A DNA stretch of 64,000 nt from Tritrichomonas musculus (taxonomy: Eukaryota; Parabasalia; Tritrichomonadida; Tritrichomonadidae), in assembly GCA_039105265.1 (NCBI GenBank), contig JAPFFF010000003.1, positions 3,162,001 to 3,226,000 of the forward strand. Direction: 5' to 3'. Below the pieces are notes generated by a model. That model had not been told where the DNA came from, made no database searches, and was given only the letters and a program-made list of their open reading frames with translations. Of the stretch, positions 11,333 through 22,306 are shown piece after piece. Every line of letters begins with the position of its first letter. Positions within the stretch are counted from its first letter, which is position 1. Position numbers and translations under genes: made by a program.

Positions 11333-12259
11333 CGAGATATGTCGATATGCTTCGAAATTAATAATATATACTCACCATAGACAGTTATTGATGATTTCAG
11401 ATTTTAAGCGAAATCGCGGCGGAGAGTCTTTCAAAAAGTTGTGATTTTCATAACGAGTCTCCAGACGTAAATGTAAAAATGTTTCAAAATTTATGGTATT
11501 ATAAGAATATATATTGCAAGCATCTTAATATATATCAATTGTTATATTTTTATTAGCTTCGCTTTGCATCGAGTTATTTATAAAATATATTTCAAAAATT
11601 TGATTTCTGTATTTTTGCATTAAATGTCAGAAAAAAAAATAGGTGTACCTACATAATCAGTATAACAATAATTGCATTACTGTATTGTATATGATTATAA
11701 AATTATAGGATTGTATGTTTATTGTATATAGAGTAATAACCAAAAACTCCTATCCGTGAAGAATGAGATTTTTTATATTAAGATAAAAATACAAAAAAAC
11801 TCGTTACTAACAATATCGGCCAAAATTCAATATTTTTACCCAAAAATTGGTTATTTTTCTTATTATGATGTTAAAAACACGATTAAGCAAAAAAATTGCG
11901 CATTATAAGTATATATCCCGAGATAAAGCGATTTACACTATTTTTAGCCGATTTTACGATTTTTTTTGGAAAAAACGATTCCAGAACAGAGCCAACGAAT
12001 GACCGGTATATTACATTTATCTTAAATAGTAGTATATATTGCATTATATATTATATTAAATTTTTAGAAAAATCGTCCGCCAAATTTTCGAGAAAAATCA
12101 ATTACAAAATTATACTACATTTGAATAGAAATTCCTCTCAATTTTGGCAACTTTCTTTAATCATATCTCAGTATATACGCAAAATTGGGAAAATGTTTTC
12201 TATTAAAATATTCTTATAATATGATATACTTTATTATATATTAATTTCAAAAGATTATG
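11333..12259. repeat. Array spacer copy 1 (927 bp)
   Basis: AT-rich sequence beginning CGAGATATGTCGATATGC and ending before the transposon end AGAGTTTCC. It contains a short GC-richer block (GCGAAATCGCGGCGGAGAG, near 11,409). The 107-codon open stretch at 11,896 begins with TTG and has no usable ATG, so I treat the spacer as noncoding. It may be original flanking host DNA co-amplified with the transposon, or part of a larger element. Confidence 0.75.
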
Positions 12260-12344
12260 AGAGTTTCCTATGTTCTATAATTTTTCGTGGTCATGCTTTT
12301 TTTTCCTTTCAAATTTAAAAACCTCTGAAATTTTCAATATAGAA

Positions 12345-12357
12345 TCATTTTTTTTTA
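12345..12357 (+). promoter_or_regulatory. Inr-like motif of the transposase gene
   Basis: TCATTTTTTTTA sits immediately before the transposase ATG (repeated at 15,444 and 18,543). It gives a leader of about 11 nt, like the host genes here, so the transposon appears adapted to host transcription. Confidence 0.5.
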
Positions 12358-14334
12358 ATGGCGCCTAAGCGAAATCCATCATGGTTTACTCCCGAAACAG
12401 GAGCAAAAGCAAGATCTCAGCAAACTTACGAAAAGCTCTTAGAAGACAATCAAAGATTACAAGGTGAAAATGAAAGGTTAATTTTGGAGAATACAAGGCT
12501 AAAAAGACAAATAGCAGACTTACAGAAAATTAAATTGAATATACCAGAAGACAAACAAAAAACGATTAATATTAGTCCAATAGTATTAAGATTCATCGGC
12601 GCTACATGGGATAATATAACAAAATTTCCTCAAGGAAGACGTTATGATGGACTTCACGAATTCTTTGCACTGTTAAGCATGATGAGTCCACATTACTTCA
12701 ATATTTTAAATACCAATTTATTGTTTCCAACATATAAAACTGCTTCAACATATAGAAAGCAAGCTCTCGCTAATTTAGGAATACATGACGACATTTTTAA
12801 TGGCGATATACAAAATATTTTGAATATCATGTCAAGGTTTTTACCAAATAATTTTACTGGAAAAGGAGTTATCATGGTTGATGCTGCATATGTTACACCG
12901 TATGTCAAAGTAAACAAAAATGGTAGGATTGATGGCGTGCTAAATCTCAAAGAGATCGATCCAGAATTAGCAGAAACATTTATTAATGATGACAACGAAT
13001 TTTTAGAATTTATTAAATTAAATTATAACTCAGTGATACAAGCAGAATTCGGTATGACATTTGCACCATTAAATCCAGAATTTAAACAGTTTCCAATTGC
13101 ATGTATTCCGTCGACGTCAGGTAAGGCAACACAAGAGTTACGCGAAAAAATTGAATCGATCATATCACTCATGCCAAAAAACATAAGTATTATCGGATTA
13201 GGCACTGATGGTGACAACACTTATAGCATATATGCAAATATATTCATCGACAAAATTATTGGTAACTTCGAAAGATTCCTAAGTCTTGGTGCTGTTGGTA
13301 TAATTAAAATATTTGCAGTATTAATTCATTTTTCAGATCCATTGCACCTGACAAAAAGAGATCGTTACAGAAAATCCTCTCTTGAAGAATTCCTAGTTTC
13401 TCCATATGATTCTTATGAAACACGGTCTGCAGAAGATTTAAAAACTATTGGAATTGCTCCTTACTTATTGGATAACAACAAAGGACGTAAAATGGAAGAT
13501 GACCTCCCAAAAAAATTGTTTACTTTACAAACAATTCAAAAAATAATTGATGACGAAGACTTTTATTTACTTTTATCAATGCTTCCTTCTACACTCTTAC
13601 TAGAGGCACTATTCAGGAATTCACTAAGTCGGCAAGAGACTATTGACTATCTTTTACTTGGTGCAAGTATTGTATTGATTTATTATCTTATGCAACAATA
13701 TGTCATTGAACACAACTTAAAGATCTATCGTGTGCAGCCCAATACATATAAGAAAATGAGATGTTTCACAGATAATTGGTGTAAACAATACATATTTACT
13801 GCAATTGGAATTGCATCTCAAATAATCACTGAAGAAGCTATTGATACAGGTGCATGCAGTTCACACTACCAAGAACACAATTTTGCAAATGTTCGGAGGC
13901 ATAATAAAAAAGATGACAGCCACGTGAATTTCCAGAAATCAATGAAATACATTCTATTGGAGCACGAATTGTACAAGAACATGCCTATTGAAGAAAAAGT
14001 TCCAGAATCACGAAGTGACAGTGGGAAGAAAATTTTTGACAACACTCCAGTTGAAGAACGTCCAATAATTTACTATCTTCGGCAAGCATTGTACCTTTGG
14101 AAGAATGTTCAAATTGTAAGAAAAATGCCATTATTGAAGTTAATCGATCCAAAGCCAAGAAAAATGCCATTTCAAGAGTTAAGTGGGATTTTGGGGAATT
14201 TTTATGAAAAAAATCGACGTTCAATTTCTACCAAATCAACGGGCATGATAAAAACAGCTGGCTTGAACAACATGATATTTTGGAATGCTGATGAGCAGTT
14301 GAATAACTTGGTTAATGATGATGATTCTGAATAA
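12358..14334 (+). CDS. DDE transposase, P-superfamily-like, copy 1
   Basis: A 658-residue protein. Residues 1-20 are basic; residues 24-57 form a leucine zipper with leucines at 27, 34, 41, 48 and 55. The probable RNase H-like core has D175 (VIMVDAAYV), D284 (LGTDGDNTYS), a following DPLHLTKRDR motif at 327-336, and E506 in YQEHNFANVRR. The long gap between the second D and the E (about 220 residues) and the DPxHLxK and ExxFxxxR motifs resemble Drosophila P transposase and THAP9. No THAP zinc finger is visible at the N-terminus, which is unusual. Role: cutting and joining the transposon ends. The superfamily assignment is by motif only; a structure prediction would settle it. Confidence 0.8.
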   Translation: MAPKRNPSWFTPETGAKARSQQTYEKLLEDNQRLQGENERLILENTRLKRQIADLQKIKLNIPEDKQKTINISPIVLRFIGATWDNITKFPQGRRYDGLHEFFALLSMMSPHYFNILNTNLLFPTYKTASTYRKQALANLGIHDDIFNGDIQNILNIMSRFLPNNFTGKGVIMVDAAYVTPYVKVNKNGRIDGVLNLKEIDPELAETFINDDNEFLEFIKLNYNSVIQAEFGMTFAPLNPEFKQFPIACIPSTSGKATQELREKIESIISLMPKNISIIGLGTDGDNTYSIYANIFIDKIIGNFERFLSLGAVGIIKIFAVLIHFSDPLHLTKRDRYRKSSLEEFLVSPYDSYETRSAEDLKTIGIAPYLLDNNKGRKMEDDLPKKLFTLQTIQKIIDDEDFYLLLSMLPSTLLLEALFRNSLSRQETIDYLLLGASIVLIYYLMQQYVIEHNLKIYRVQPNTYKKMRCFTDNWCKQYIFTAIGIASQIITEEAIDTGACSSHYQEHNFANVRRHNKKDDSHVNFQKSMKYILLEHELYKNMPIEEKVPESRSDSGKKIFDNTPVEERPIIYYLRQALYLWKNVQIVRKMPLLKLIDPKPRKMPFQELSGILGNFYEKNRRSISTKSTGMIKTAGLNNMIFWNADEQLNNLVNDDDSE

Positions 14335-14431
14335 AAGATAATTTTTTCATTTCACTTTTTATATATAGAAATATTTGAATATTTTATGATATGTCAAAAA
14401 TTTTAAAAAAATATAGAACATAGGAAACTCT

Positions 14432-15358
14432 CGAGATATGTCGATATGCTTCGAAATTAATAATATATACTCACCATAGACAGTTATTGATGATTTCAGA
14501 TTTTAAGCGAAATCGCGGCGGAGAGTCTTTCAAAAAGTTGTGATTTTCATAACGAGTCTCCAGACGTAAATGTAAAAATGTTTCAAAATTTATGGTATTA
14601 TAAGAATATATATTGCAAGCATCTTAATATATATCAATTGTTATATTTTTATTAGCTTCGCTTTGCATCGAGTTATTTATAAAATATATTTCAAAAATTT
14701 GATTTCTGTATTTTTGCATTAAATGTCAGAAAAAAAAATAGGTGTACCTACATAATCAGTATAACAATAATTGCATTACTGTATTGTATATGATTATAAA
14801 ATTATAGGATTGTATGTTTATTGTATATAGAGTAATAACCAAAAACTCCTATCCGTGAAGAATGAGATTTTTTATATTAAGATAAAAATACAAAAAAACT
14901 CGTTACTAACAATATCGGCCAAAATTCAATATTTTTACCCAAAAATTGGTTATTTTTCTTATTATGATGTTAAAAACACGATTAAGCAAAAAAATTGCGC
15001 ATTATAAGTATATATCCCGAGATAAAGCGATTTACACTATTTTTAGCCGATTTTACGATTTTTTTTGGAAAAAACGATTCCAGAACAGAGCCAACGAATG
15101 ACCGGTATATTACATTTATCTTAAATAGTAGTATATATTGCATTATATATTATATTAAATTTTTAGAAAAATCGTCCGCCAAATTTTCGAGAAAAATCAA
15201 TTACAAAATTATACTACATTTGAATAGAAATTCCTCTCAATTTTGGCAACTTTCTTTAATCATATCTCAGTATATACGCAAAATTGGGAAAATGTTTTCT
15301 ATTAAAATATTCTTATAATATGATATACTTTATTATATATTAATTTCAAAAGATTATG
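14432..15358. repeat. Array spacer copy 2 (927 bp)
   Basis: Same sequence as the spacer at 11,333, here between transposon copies 1 and 2. Confidence 0.75.
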
Positions 15359-17530
15359 AGAGTTTCCTATGTTCTATAATTTTTCGTGGTCATGCTTTTT
15401 TTTCCTTTCAAATTTAAAAACCTCTGAAATTTTCAATATAGAATCATTTTTTTTTAATGGCGCCTAAGCGAAATCCATCATGGTTTACTCCCGAAACAGG
15501 AGCAAAAGCAAGATCTCAGCAAACTTACGAAAAGCTCTTAGAAGACAATCAAAGATTACAAGGTGAAAATGAAAGGTTAATTTTGGAGAATACAAGGCTA
15601 AAAAGACAAATAGCAGACTTACAGAAAATTAAATTGAATATACCAGAAGACAAACAAAAAACGATTAATATTAGTCCAATAGTATTAAGATTCATCGGCG
15701 CTACATGGGATAATATAACAAAATTTCCTCAAGGAAGACGTTATGATGGACTTCACGAATTCTTTGCACTGTTAAGCATGATGAGTCCACATTACTTCAA
15801 TATTTTAAATACCAATTTATTGTTTCCAACATATAAAACTGCTTCAACATATAGAAAGCAAGCTCTCGCTAATTTAGGAATACATGACGACATTTTTAAT
15901 GGCGATATACAAAATATTTTGAATATCATGTCAAGGTTTTTACCAAATAATTTTACTGGAAAAGGAGTTATCATGGTTGATGCTGCATATGTTACACCGT
16001 ATGTCAAAGTAAACAAAAATGGTAGGATTGATGGCGTGCTAAATCTCAAAGAGATCGATCCAGAATTAGCAGAAACATTTATTAATGATGACAACGAATT
16101 TTTAGAATTTATTAAATTAAATTATAACTCAGTGATACAAGCAGAATTCGGTATGACATTTGCACCATTAAATCCAGAATTTAAACAGTTTCCAATTGCA
16201 TGTATTCCGTCGACGTCAGGTAAGGCAACACAAGAGTTACGCGAAAAAATTGAATCGATCATATCACTCATGCCAAAAAACATAAGTATTATCGGATTAG
16301 GCACTGATGGTGACAACACTTATAGCATATATGCAAATATATTCATCGACAAAATTATTGGTAACTTCGAAAGATTCCTAAGTCTTGGTGCTGTTGGTAT
16401 AATTAAAATATTTGCAGTATTAATTCATTTTTCAGATCCATTGCACCTGACAAAAAGAGATCGTTACAGAAAATCCTCTCTTGAAGAATTCCTAGTTTCT
16501 CCATATGATTCTTATGAAACACGGTCTGCAGAAGATTTAAAAACTATTGGAATTGCTCCTTACTTATTGGATAACAACAAAGGACGTAAAATGGAAGATG
16601 ACCTCCCAAAAAAATTGTTTACTTTACAAACAATTCAAAAAATAATTGATGACGAAGACTTTTATTTACTTTTATCAATGCTTCCTTCTACACTCTTACT
16701 AGAGGCACTATTCAGGAATTCACTAAGTCGGCAAGAGACTATTGACTATCTTTTACTTGGTGCAAGTATTGTATTGATTTATTATCTTATGCAACAATAT
16801 GTCATTGAACACAACTTAAAGATCTATCGTGTGCAGCCCAATACATATAAGAAAATGAGATGTTTCACAGATAATTGGTGTAAACAATACATATTTACTG
16901 CAATTGGAATTGCATCTCAAATAATCACTGAAGAAGCTATTGATACAGGTGCATGCAGTTCACACTACCAAGAACACAATTTTGCAAATGTTCGGAGGCA
17001 TAATAAAAAAGATGACAGCCACGTGAATTTCCAGAAATCAATGAAATACATTCTATTGGAGCACGAATTGTACAAGAACATGCCTATTGAAGAAAAAGTT
17101 CCAGAATCACGAAGTGACAGTGGGAAGAAAATTTTTGACAACACTCCAGTTGAAGAACGTCCAATAATTTACTATCTTCGGCAAGCATTGTACCTTTGGA
17201 AGAATGTTCAAATTGTAAGAAAAATGCCATTATTGAAGTTAATCGATCCAAAGCCAAGAAAAATGCCATTTCAAGAGTTAAGTGGGATTTTGGGGAATTT
17301 TTATGAAAAAAATCGACGTTCAATTTCTACCAAATCAACGGGCATGATAAAAACAGCTGGCTTGAACAACATGATATTTTGGAATGCTGATGAGCAGTTG
17401 AATAACTTGGTTAATGATGATGATTCTGAATAAAAGATAATTTTTTCATTTCACTTTTTATATATAGAAATATTTGAATATTTTATGATATGTCAAAAAT
17501 TTTAAAAAAATATAGAACATAGGAAACTCT
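15359..17530 (+). mobile_element. P-superfamily-like DNA transposon, copy 2
   Basis: Identical to copy 1 in ends, length and coding sequence as far as I can see. Confidence 0.85.
15457..17433 (+). CDS. DDE transposase, P-superfamily-like, copy 2
   Basis: Identical 658-residue protein to the one at 12,358: N-terminal leucine zipper, D175, D284, DPLHLTK and E506 all present. No difference from copies 1 and 3 is visible, including in the other five frames, which indicates nucleotide identity and very recent duplication. Confidence 0.8.
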   Translation: MAPKRNPSWFTPETGAKARSQQTYEKLLEDNQRLQGENERLILENTRLKRQIADLQKIKLNIPEDKQKTINISPIVLRFIGATWDNITKFPQGRRYDGLHEFFALLSMMSPHYFNILNTNLLFPTYKTASTYRKQALANLGIHDDIFNGDIQNILNIMSRFLPNNFTGKGVIMVDAAYVTPYVKVNKNGRIDGVLNLKEIDPELAETFINDDNEFLEFIKLNYNSVIQAEFGMTFAPLNPEFKQFPIACIPSTSGKATQELREKIESIISLMPKNISIIGLGTDGDNTYSIYANIFIDKIIGNFERFLSLGAVGIIKIFAVLIHFSDPLHLTKRDRYRKSSLEEFLVSPYDSYETRSAEDLKTIGIAPYLLDNNKGRKMEDDLPKKLFTLQTIQKIIDDEDFYLLLSMLPSTLLLEALFRNSLSRQETIDYLLLGASIVLIYYLMQQYVIEHNLKIYRVQPNTYKKMRCFTDNWCKQYIFTAIGIASQIITEEAIDTGACSSHYQEHNFANVRRHNKKDDSHVNFQKSMKYILLEHELYKNMPIEEKVPESRSDSGKKIFDNTPVEERPIIYYLRQALYLWKNVQIVRKMPLLKLIDPKPRKMPFQELSGILGNFYEKNRRSISTKSTGMIKTAGLNNMIFWNADEQLNNLVNDDDSE

Positions 17531-18457
17531 CGAGATATGTCGATATGCTTCGAAATTAATAATATATACTCACCATAGACAGTTATTGATGATTTCAGAT
17601 TTTAAGCGAAATCGCGGCGGAGAGTCTTTCAAAAAGTTGTGATTTTCATAACGAGTCTCCAGACGTAAATGTAAAAATGTTTCAAAATTTATGGTATTAT
17701 AAGAATATATATTGCAAGCATCTTAATATATATCAATTGTTATATTTTTATTAGCTTCGCTTTGCATCGAGTTATTTATAAAATATATTTCAAAAATTTG
17801 ATTTCTGTATTTTTGCATTAAATGTCAGAAAAAAAAATAGGTGTACCTACATAATCAGTATAACAATAATTGCATTACTGTATTGTATATGATTATAAAA
17901 TTATAGGATTGTATGTTTATTGTATATAGAGTAATAACCAAAAACTCCTATCCGTGAAGAATGAGATTTTTTATATTAAGATAAAAATACAAAAAAACTC
18001 GTTACTAACAATATCGGCCAAAATTCAATATTTTTACCCAAAAATTGGTTATTTTTCTTATTATGATGTTAAAAACACGATTAAGCAAAAAAATTGCGCA
18101 TTATAAGTATATATCCCGAGATAAAGCGATTTACACTATTTTTAGCCGATTTTACGATTTTTTTTGGAAAAAACGATTCCAGAACAGAGCCAACGAATGA
18201 CCGGTATATTACATTTATCTTAAATAGTAGTATATATTGCATTATATATTATATTAAATTTTTAGAAAAATCGTCCGCCAAATTTTCGAGAAAAATCAAT
18301 TACAAAATTATACTACATTTGAATAGAAATTCCTCTCAATTTTGGCAACTTTCTTTAATCATATCTCAGTATATACGCAAAATTGGGAAAATGTTTTCTA
18401 TTAAAATATTCTTATAATATGATATACTTTATTATATATTAATTTCAAAAGATTATG
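17531..18457. repeat. Array spacer copy 3 (927 bp)
   Basis: Same sequence as the spacer at 11,333, here between transposon copies 2 and 3. Confidence 0.75.
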
Positions 18458-20629
18458 AGAGTTTCCTATGTTCTATAATTTTTCGTGGTCATGCTTTTTT
18501 TTCCTTTCAAATTTAAAAACCTCTGAAATTTTCAATATAGAATCATTTTTTTTTAATGGCGCCTAAGCGAAATCCATCATGGTTTACTCCCGAAACAGGA
18601 GCAAAAGCAAGATCTCAGCAAACTTACGAAAAGCTCTTAGAAGACAATCAAAGATTACAAGGTGAAAATGAAAGGTTAATTTTGGAGAATACAAGGCTAA
18701 AAAGACAAATAGCAGACTTACAGAAAATTAAATTGAATATACCAGAAGACAAACAAAAAACGATTAATATTAGTCCAATAGTATTAAGATTCATCGGCGC
18801 TACATGGGATAATATAACAAAATTTCCTCAAGGAAGACGTTATGATGGACTTCACGAATTCTTTGCACTGTTAAGCATGATGAGTCCACATTACTTCAAT
18901 ATTTTAAATACCAATTTATTGTTTCCAACATATAAAACTGCTTCAACATATAGAAAGCAAGCTCTCGCTAATTTAGGAATACATGACGACATTTTTAATG
19001 GCGATATACAAAATATTTTGAATATCATGTCAAGGTTTTTACCAAATAATTTTACTGGAAAAGGAGTTATCATGGTTGATGCTGCATATGTTACACCGTA
19101 TGTCAAAGTAAACAAAAATGGTAGGATTGATGGCGTGCTAAATCTCAAAGAGATCGATCCAGAATTAGCAGAAACATTTATTAATGATGACAACGAATTT
19201 TTAGAATTTATTAAATTAAATTATAACTCAGTGATACAAGCAGAATTCGGTATGACATTTGCACCATTAAATCCAGAATTTAAACAGTTTCCAATTGCAT
19301 GTATTCCGTCGACGTCAGGTAAGGCAACACAAGAGTTACGCGAAAAAATTGAATCGATCATATCACTCATGCCAAAAAACATAAGTATTATCGGATTAGG
19401 CACTGATGGTGACAACACTTATAGCATATATGCAAATATATTCATCGACAAAATTATTGGTAACTTCGAAAGATTCCTAAGTCTTGGTGCTGTTGGTATA
19501 ATTAAAATATTTGCAGTATTAATTCATTTTTCAGATCCATTGCACCTGACAAAAAGAGATCGTTACAGAAAATCCTCTCTTGAAGAATTCCTAGTTTCTC
19601 CATATGATTCTTATGAAACACGGTCTGCAGAAGATTTAAAAACTATTGGAATTGCTCCTTACTTATTGGATAACAACAAAGGACGTAAAATGGAAGATGA
19701 CCTCCCAAAAAAATTGTTTACTTTACAAACAATTCAAAAAATAATTGATGACGAAGACTTTTATTTACTTTTATCAATGCTTCCTTCTACACTCTTACTA
19801 GAGGCACTATTCAGGAATTCACTAAGTCGGCAAGAGACTATTGACTATCTTTTACTTGGTGCAAGTATTGTATTGATTTATTATCTTATGCAACAATATG
19901 TCATTGAACACAACTTAAAGATCTATCGTGTGCAGCCCAATACATATAAGAAAATGAGATGTTTCACAGATAATTGGTGTAAACAATACATATTTACTGC
20001 AATTGGAATTGCATCTCAAATAATCACTGAAGAAGCTATTGATACAGGTGCATGCAGTTCACACTACCAAGAACACAATTTTGCAAATGTTCGGAGGCAT
20101 AATAAAAAAGATGACAGCCACGTGAATTTCCAGAAATCAATGAAATACATTCTATTGGAGCACGAATTGTACAAGAACATGCCTATTGAAGAAAAAGTTC
20201 CAGAATCACGAAGTGACAGTGGGAAGAAAATTTTTGACAACACTCCAGTTGAAGAACGTCCAATAATTTACTATCTTCGGCAAGCATTGTACCTTTGGAA
20301 GAATGTTCAAATTGTAAGAAAAATGCCATTATTGAAGTTAATCGATCCAAAGCCAAGAAAAATGCCATTTCAAGAGTTAAGTGGGATTTTGGGGAATTTT
20401 TATGAAAAAAATCGACGTTCAATTTCTACCAAATCAACGGGCATGATAAAAACAGCTGGCTTGAACAACATGATATTTTGGAATGCTGATGAGCAGTTGA
20501 ATAACTTGGTTAATGATGATGATTCTGAATAAAAGATAATTTTTTCATTTCACTTTTTATATATAGAAATATTTGAATATTTTATGATATGTCAAAAATT
20601 TTAAAAAAATATAGAACATAGGAAACTCT
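18458..20629 (+). mobile_element. P-superfamily-like DNA transposon, copy 3
   Basis: Identical to copies 1 and 2, with both 20-bp inverted ends intact. Confidence 0.85.
18556..20532 (+). CDS. DDE transposase, P-superfamily-like, copy 3
   Basis: Identical 658-residue protein to copies 1 and 2, with the same leucine zipper and candidate D175, D284 and E506. The stop codon is within TAAAAG, matching the TAAA-type context common at trichomonad 3' ends. Confidence 0.8.
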   Translation: MAPKRNPSWFTPETGAKARSQQTYEKLLEDNQRLQGENERLILENTRLKRQIADLQKIKLNIPEDKQKTINISPIVLRFIGATWDNITKFPQGRRYDGLHEFFALLSMMSPHYFNILNTNLLFPTYKTASTYRKQALANLGIHDDIFNGDIQNILNIMSRFLPNNFTGKGVIMVDAAYVTPYVKVNKNGRIDGVLNLKEIDPELAETFINDDNEFLEFIKLNYNSVIQAEFGMTFAPLNPEFKQFPIACIPSTSGKATQELREKIESIISLMPKNISIIGLGTDGDNTYSIYANIFIDKIIGNFERFLSLGAVGIIKIFAVLIHFSDPLHLTKRDRYRKSSLEEFLVSPYDSYETRSAEDLKTIGIAPYLLDNNKGRKMEDDLPKKLFTLQTIQKIIDDEDFYLLLSMLPSTLLLEALFRNSLSRQETIDYLLLGASIVLIYYLMQQYVIEHNLKIYRVQPNTYKKMRCFTDNWCKQYIFTAIGIASQIITEEAIDTGACSSHYQEHNFANVRRHNKKDDSHVNFQKSMKYILLEHELYKNMPIEEKVPESRSDSGKKIFDNTPVEERPIIYYLRQALYLWKNVQIVRKMPLLKLIDPKPRKMPFQELSGILGNFYEKNRRSISTKSTGMIKTAGLNNMIFWNADEQLNNLVNDDDSE

Positions 20630-21556
20630 CGAGATATGTCGATATGCTTCGAAATTAATAATATATACTCACCATAGACAGTTATTGATGATTTCAGATT
20701 TTAAGCGAAATCGCGGCGGAGAGTCTTTCAAAAAGTTGTGATTTTCATAACGAGTCTCCAGACGTAAATGTAAAAATGTTTCAAAATTTATGGTATTATA
20801 AGAATATATATTGCAAGCATCTTAATATATATCAATTGTTATATTTTTATTAGCTTCGCTTTGCATCGAGTTATTTATAAAATATATTTCAAAAATTTGA
20901 TTTCTGTATTTTTGCATTAAATGTCAGAAAAAAAAATAGGTGTACCTACATAATCAGTATAACAATAATTGCATTACTGTATTGTATATGATTATAAAAT
21001 TATAGGATTGTATGTTTATTGTATATAGAGTAATAACCAAAAACTCCTATCCGTGAAGAATGAGATTTTTTATATTAAGATAAAAATACAAAAAAACTCG
21101 TTACTAACAATATCGGCCAAAATTCAATATTTTTACCCAAAAATTGGTTATTTTTCTTATTATGATGTTAAAAACACGATTAAGCAAAAAAATTGCGCAT
21201 TATAAGTATATATCCCGAGATAAAGCGATTTACACTATTTTTAGCCGATTTTACGATTTTTTTTGGAAAAAACGATTCCAGAACAGAGCCAACGAATGAC
21301 CGGTATATTACATTTATCTTAAATAGTAGTATATATTGCATTATATATTATATTAAATTTTTAGAAAAATCGTCCGCCAAATTTTCGAGAAAAATCAATT
21401 ACAAAATTATACTACATTTGAATAGAAATTCCTCTCAATTTTGGCAACTTTCTTTAATCATATCTCAGTATATACGCAAAATTGGGAAAATGTTTTCTAT
21501 TAAAATATTCTTATAATATGATATACTTTATTATATATTAATTTCAAAAGATTATG
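20630..21556. repeat. Array spacer copy 4 (927 bp)
   Basis: Same sequence as the spacer at 11,333. It closes the array, so there is one more spacer than transposons. Confidence 0.75.
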
Positions 21557-21573
21557 AGAGTTTCCTATGTTCT
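21557..21573. mobile_element. 17-bp transposon-end remnant at the array border
   Basis: AGAGTTTCCTATGTTCT, the outermost 17 bp of the transposon left end, is followed directly by unrelated DNA (GCATATC). This is either a truncated fourth copy or an excision footprint. P transposase is known to cut 17 nt inside the element on one strand. Confidence 0.7.
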
Positions 21574-22289
21574 GCATATCATTTGATTTGTGTTAATATA
21601 TAATCATTATTCATGAGAAATTATCATACTTTTCTTTTATAATTATTTATTTAAGTATTAATATATTTTTCATTATTATTAAAATAAATTTCCGATATAT
21701 CATGTTTATTCAAAGATATTTATATTTTATTTTTGGTGATACTTTCTGATATGAATCACAATCAAATAAATTCCCTAATAGCAAATCATCATGATAGATT
21801 AATGAACCTTTGCAAAAAATGCAGCATGTATAAATCATATATGACCAATGAAAATCAAAATAGTATTCTAATTGATGTTGATGAAAGTTAGTTTGGTGTG
21901 AGAAATTCCAGTGCTTTAGAAAACCAATAATATCACGAAACATTTTGAGCATAAAAAATCATTTTACCATTTTTCGTACCAAAAAAGAAAATAGACAAAA
22001 TATGGTAAAAATAATCTTTAATACTTTTATTTTATTTTAAATGTAAGCATAAATATAATAAATGATTTTATTTTATATATAATTAATGGTATCATGAGAT
22101 ATTTAGGTAAAAAAAAGTGAAAAACGATATTGTATTCTTCACAAAAATTCATAAAGTATTTTCTGGAAAATTCAGAAAAAAAAAAATTAAGTATTCAAAA
22201 TTATTCAAACCAATAGAATAATTCATTGAAAAAGTACGATAAAATATTTTATTAAAATTTCAAATTTGAAAAAAAATTAGCAAGAAAAA
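21574..22289. other. AT-rich intergenic region without a recognised gene
   Basis: About 700 bp between the transposon array and the peroxiredoxin promoter. The only open stretch (21,710-21,952, minus strand) is low-complexity, aromatic-rich and lacks any family signature, so I do not call it. Confidence 0.5.
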
Positions 22290-22302
22290 TCATTTCACTT
22301 TT
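22290..22302 (+). promoter_or_regulatory. Inr-like motif of the peroxiredoxin gene
   Basis: TCATTTCACTTTT precedes the ATG at 22,307. If transcription starts at the A of TCA, the leader is about 15 nt. Confidence 0.5.
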
Positions 22303-22306
22303 AAAA

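Larger units (their letters stand above)
12260..14431 (+). mobile_element. P-superfamily-like DNA transposon, copy 1 (2,172 bp)
   Basis: The ends are perfect 20-bp terminal inverted repeats, AGAGTTTCCTATGTTCTATA on the left and its complement on the right. One long intact transposase gene fills the interior with short flanks. An inverted match of one more base on each side may be chance. No 8-bp target duplication is seen, because every copy is bounded by the array spacer on both sides. An intact open frame with complete ends suggests it could be active. Confidence 0.85.
11333..21573. repeat. 3,099-bp tandem array: spacer-(transposon-spacer)x3 plus 17 bp
   Basis: The 10,241-bp block consists of three full 3,099-bp periods plus a further 944 bp. 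Each period is a 927-bp spacer followed by a 2,172-bp transposon. All frames translate to identical proteins in the three copies and the spacing is exact, so the copies are essentially 100% identical. The left boundary is exactly where a transposon right end would abut the spacer (11,333 C, preceded by A instead of T). The right boundary lies 17 bp inside the transposon left end. Flanking host DNA shows no obvious duplication. A recent amplification, or an assembly effect around a circular form, is possible. Confidence 0.92.

Noticed and set aside
11896-12219. 107-codon open stretch in each array spacer
   Set aside because: It begins with TTG and contains no ATG near the start; composition is that of AT-rich noncoding DNA. 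Identity between copies only reflects the array.
21710-21952. 80-codon open stretch on the minus strand
   Set aside because: Aromatic-rich, no motif, no initiator, and next to the array border; probably chance.
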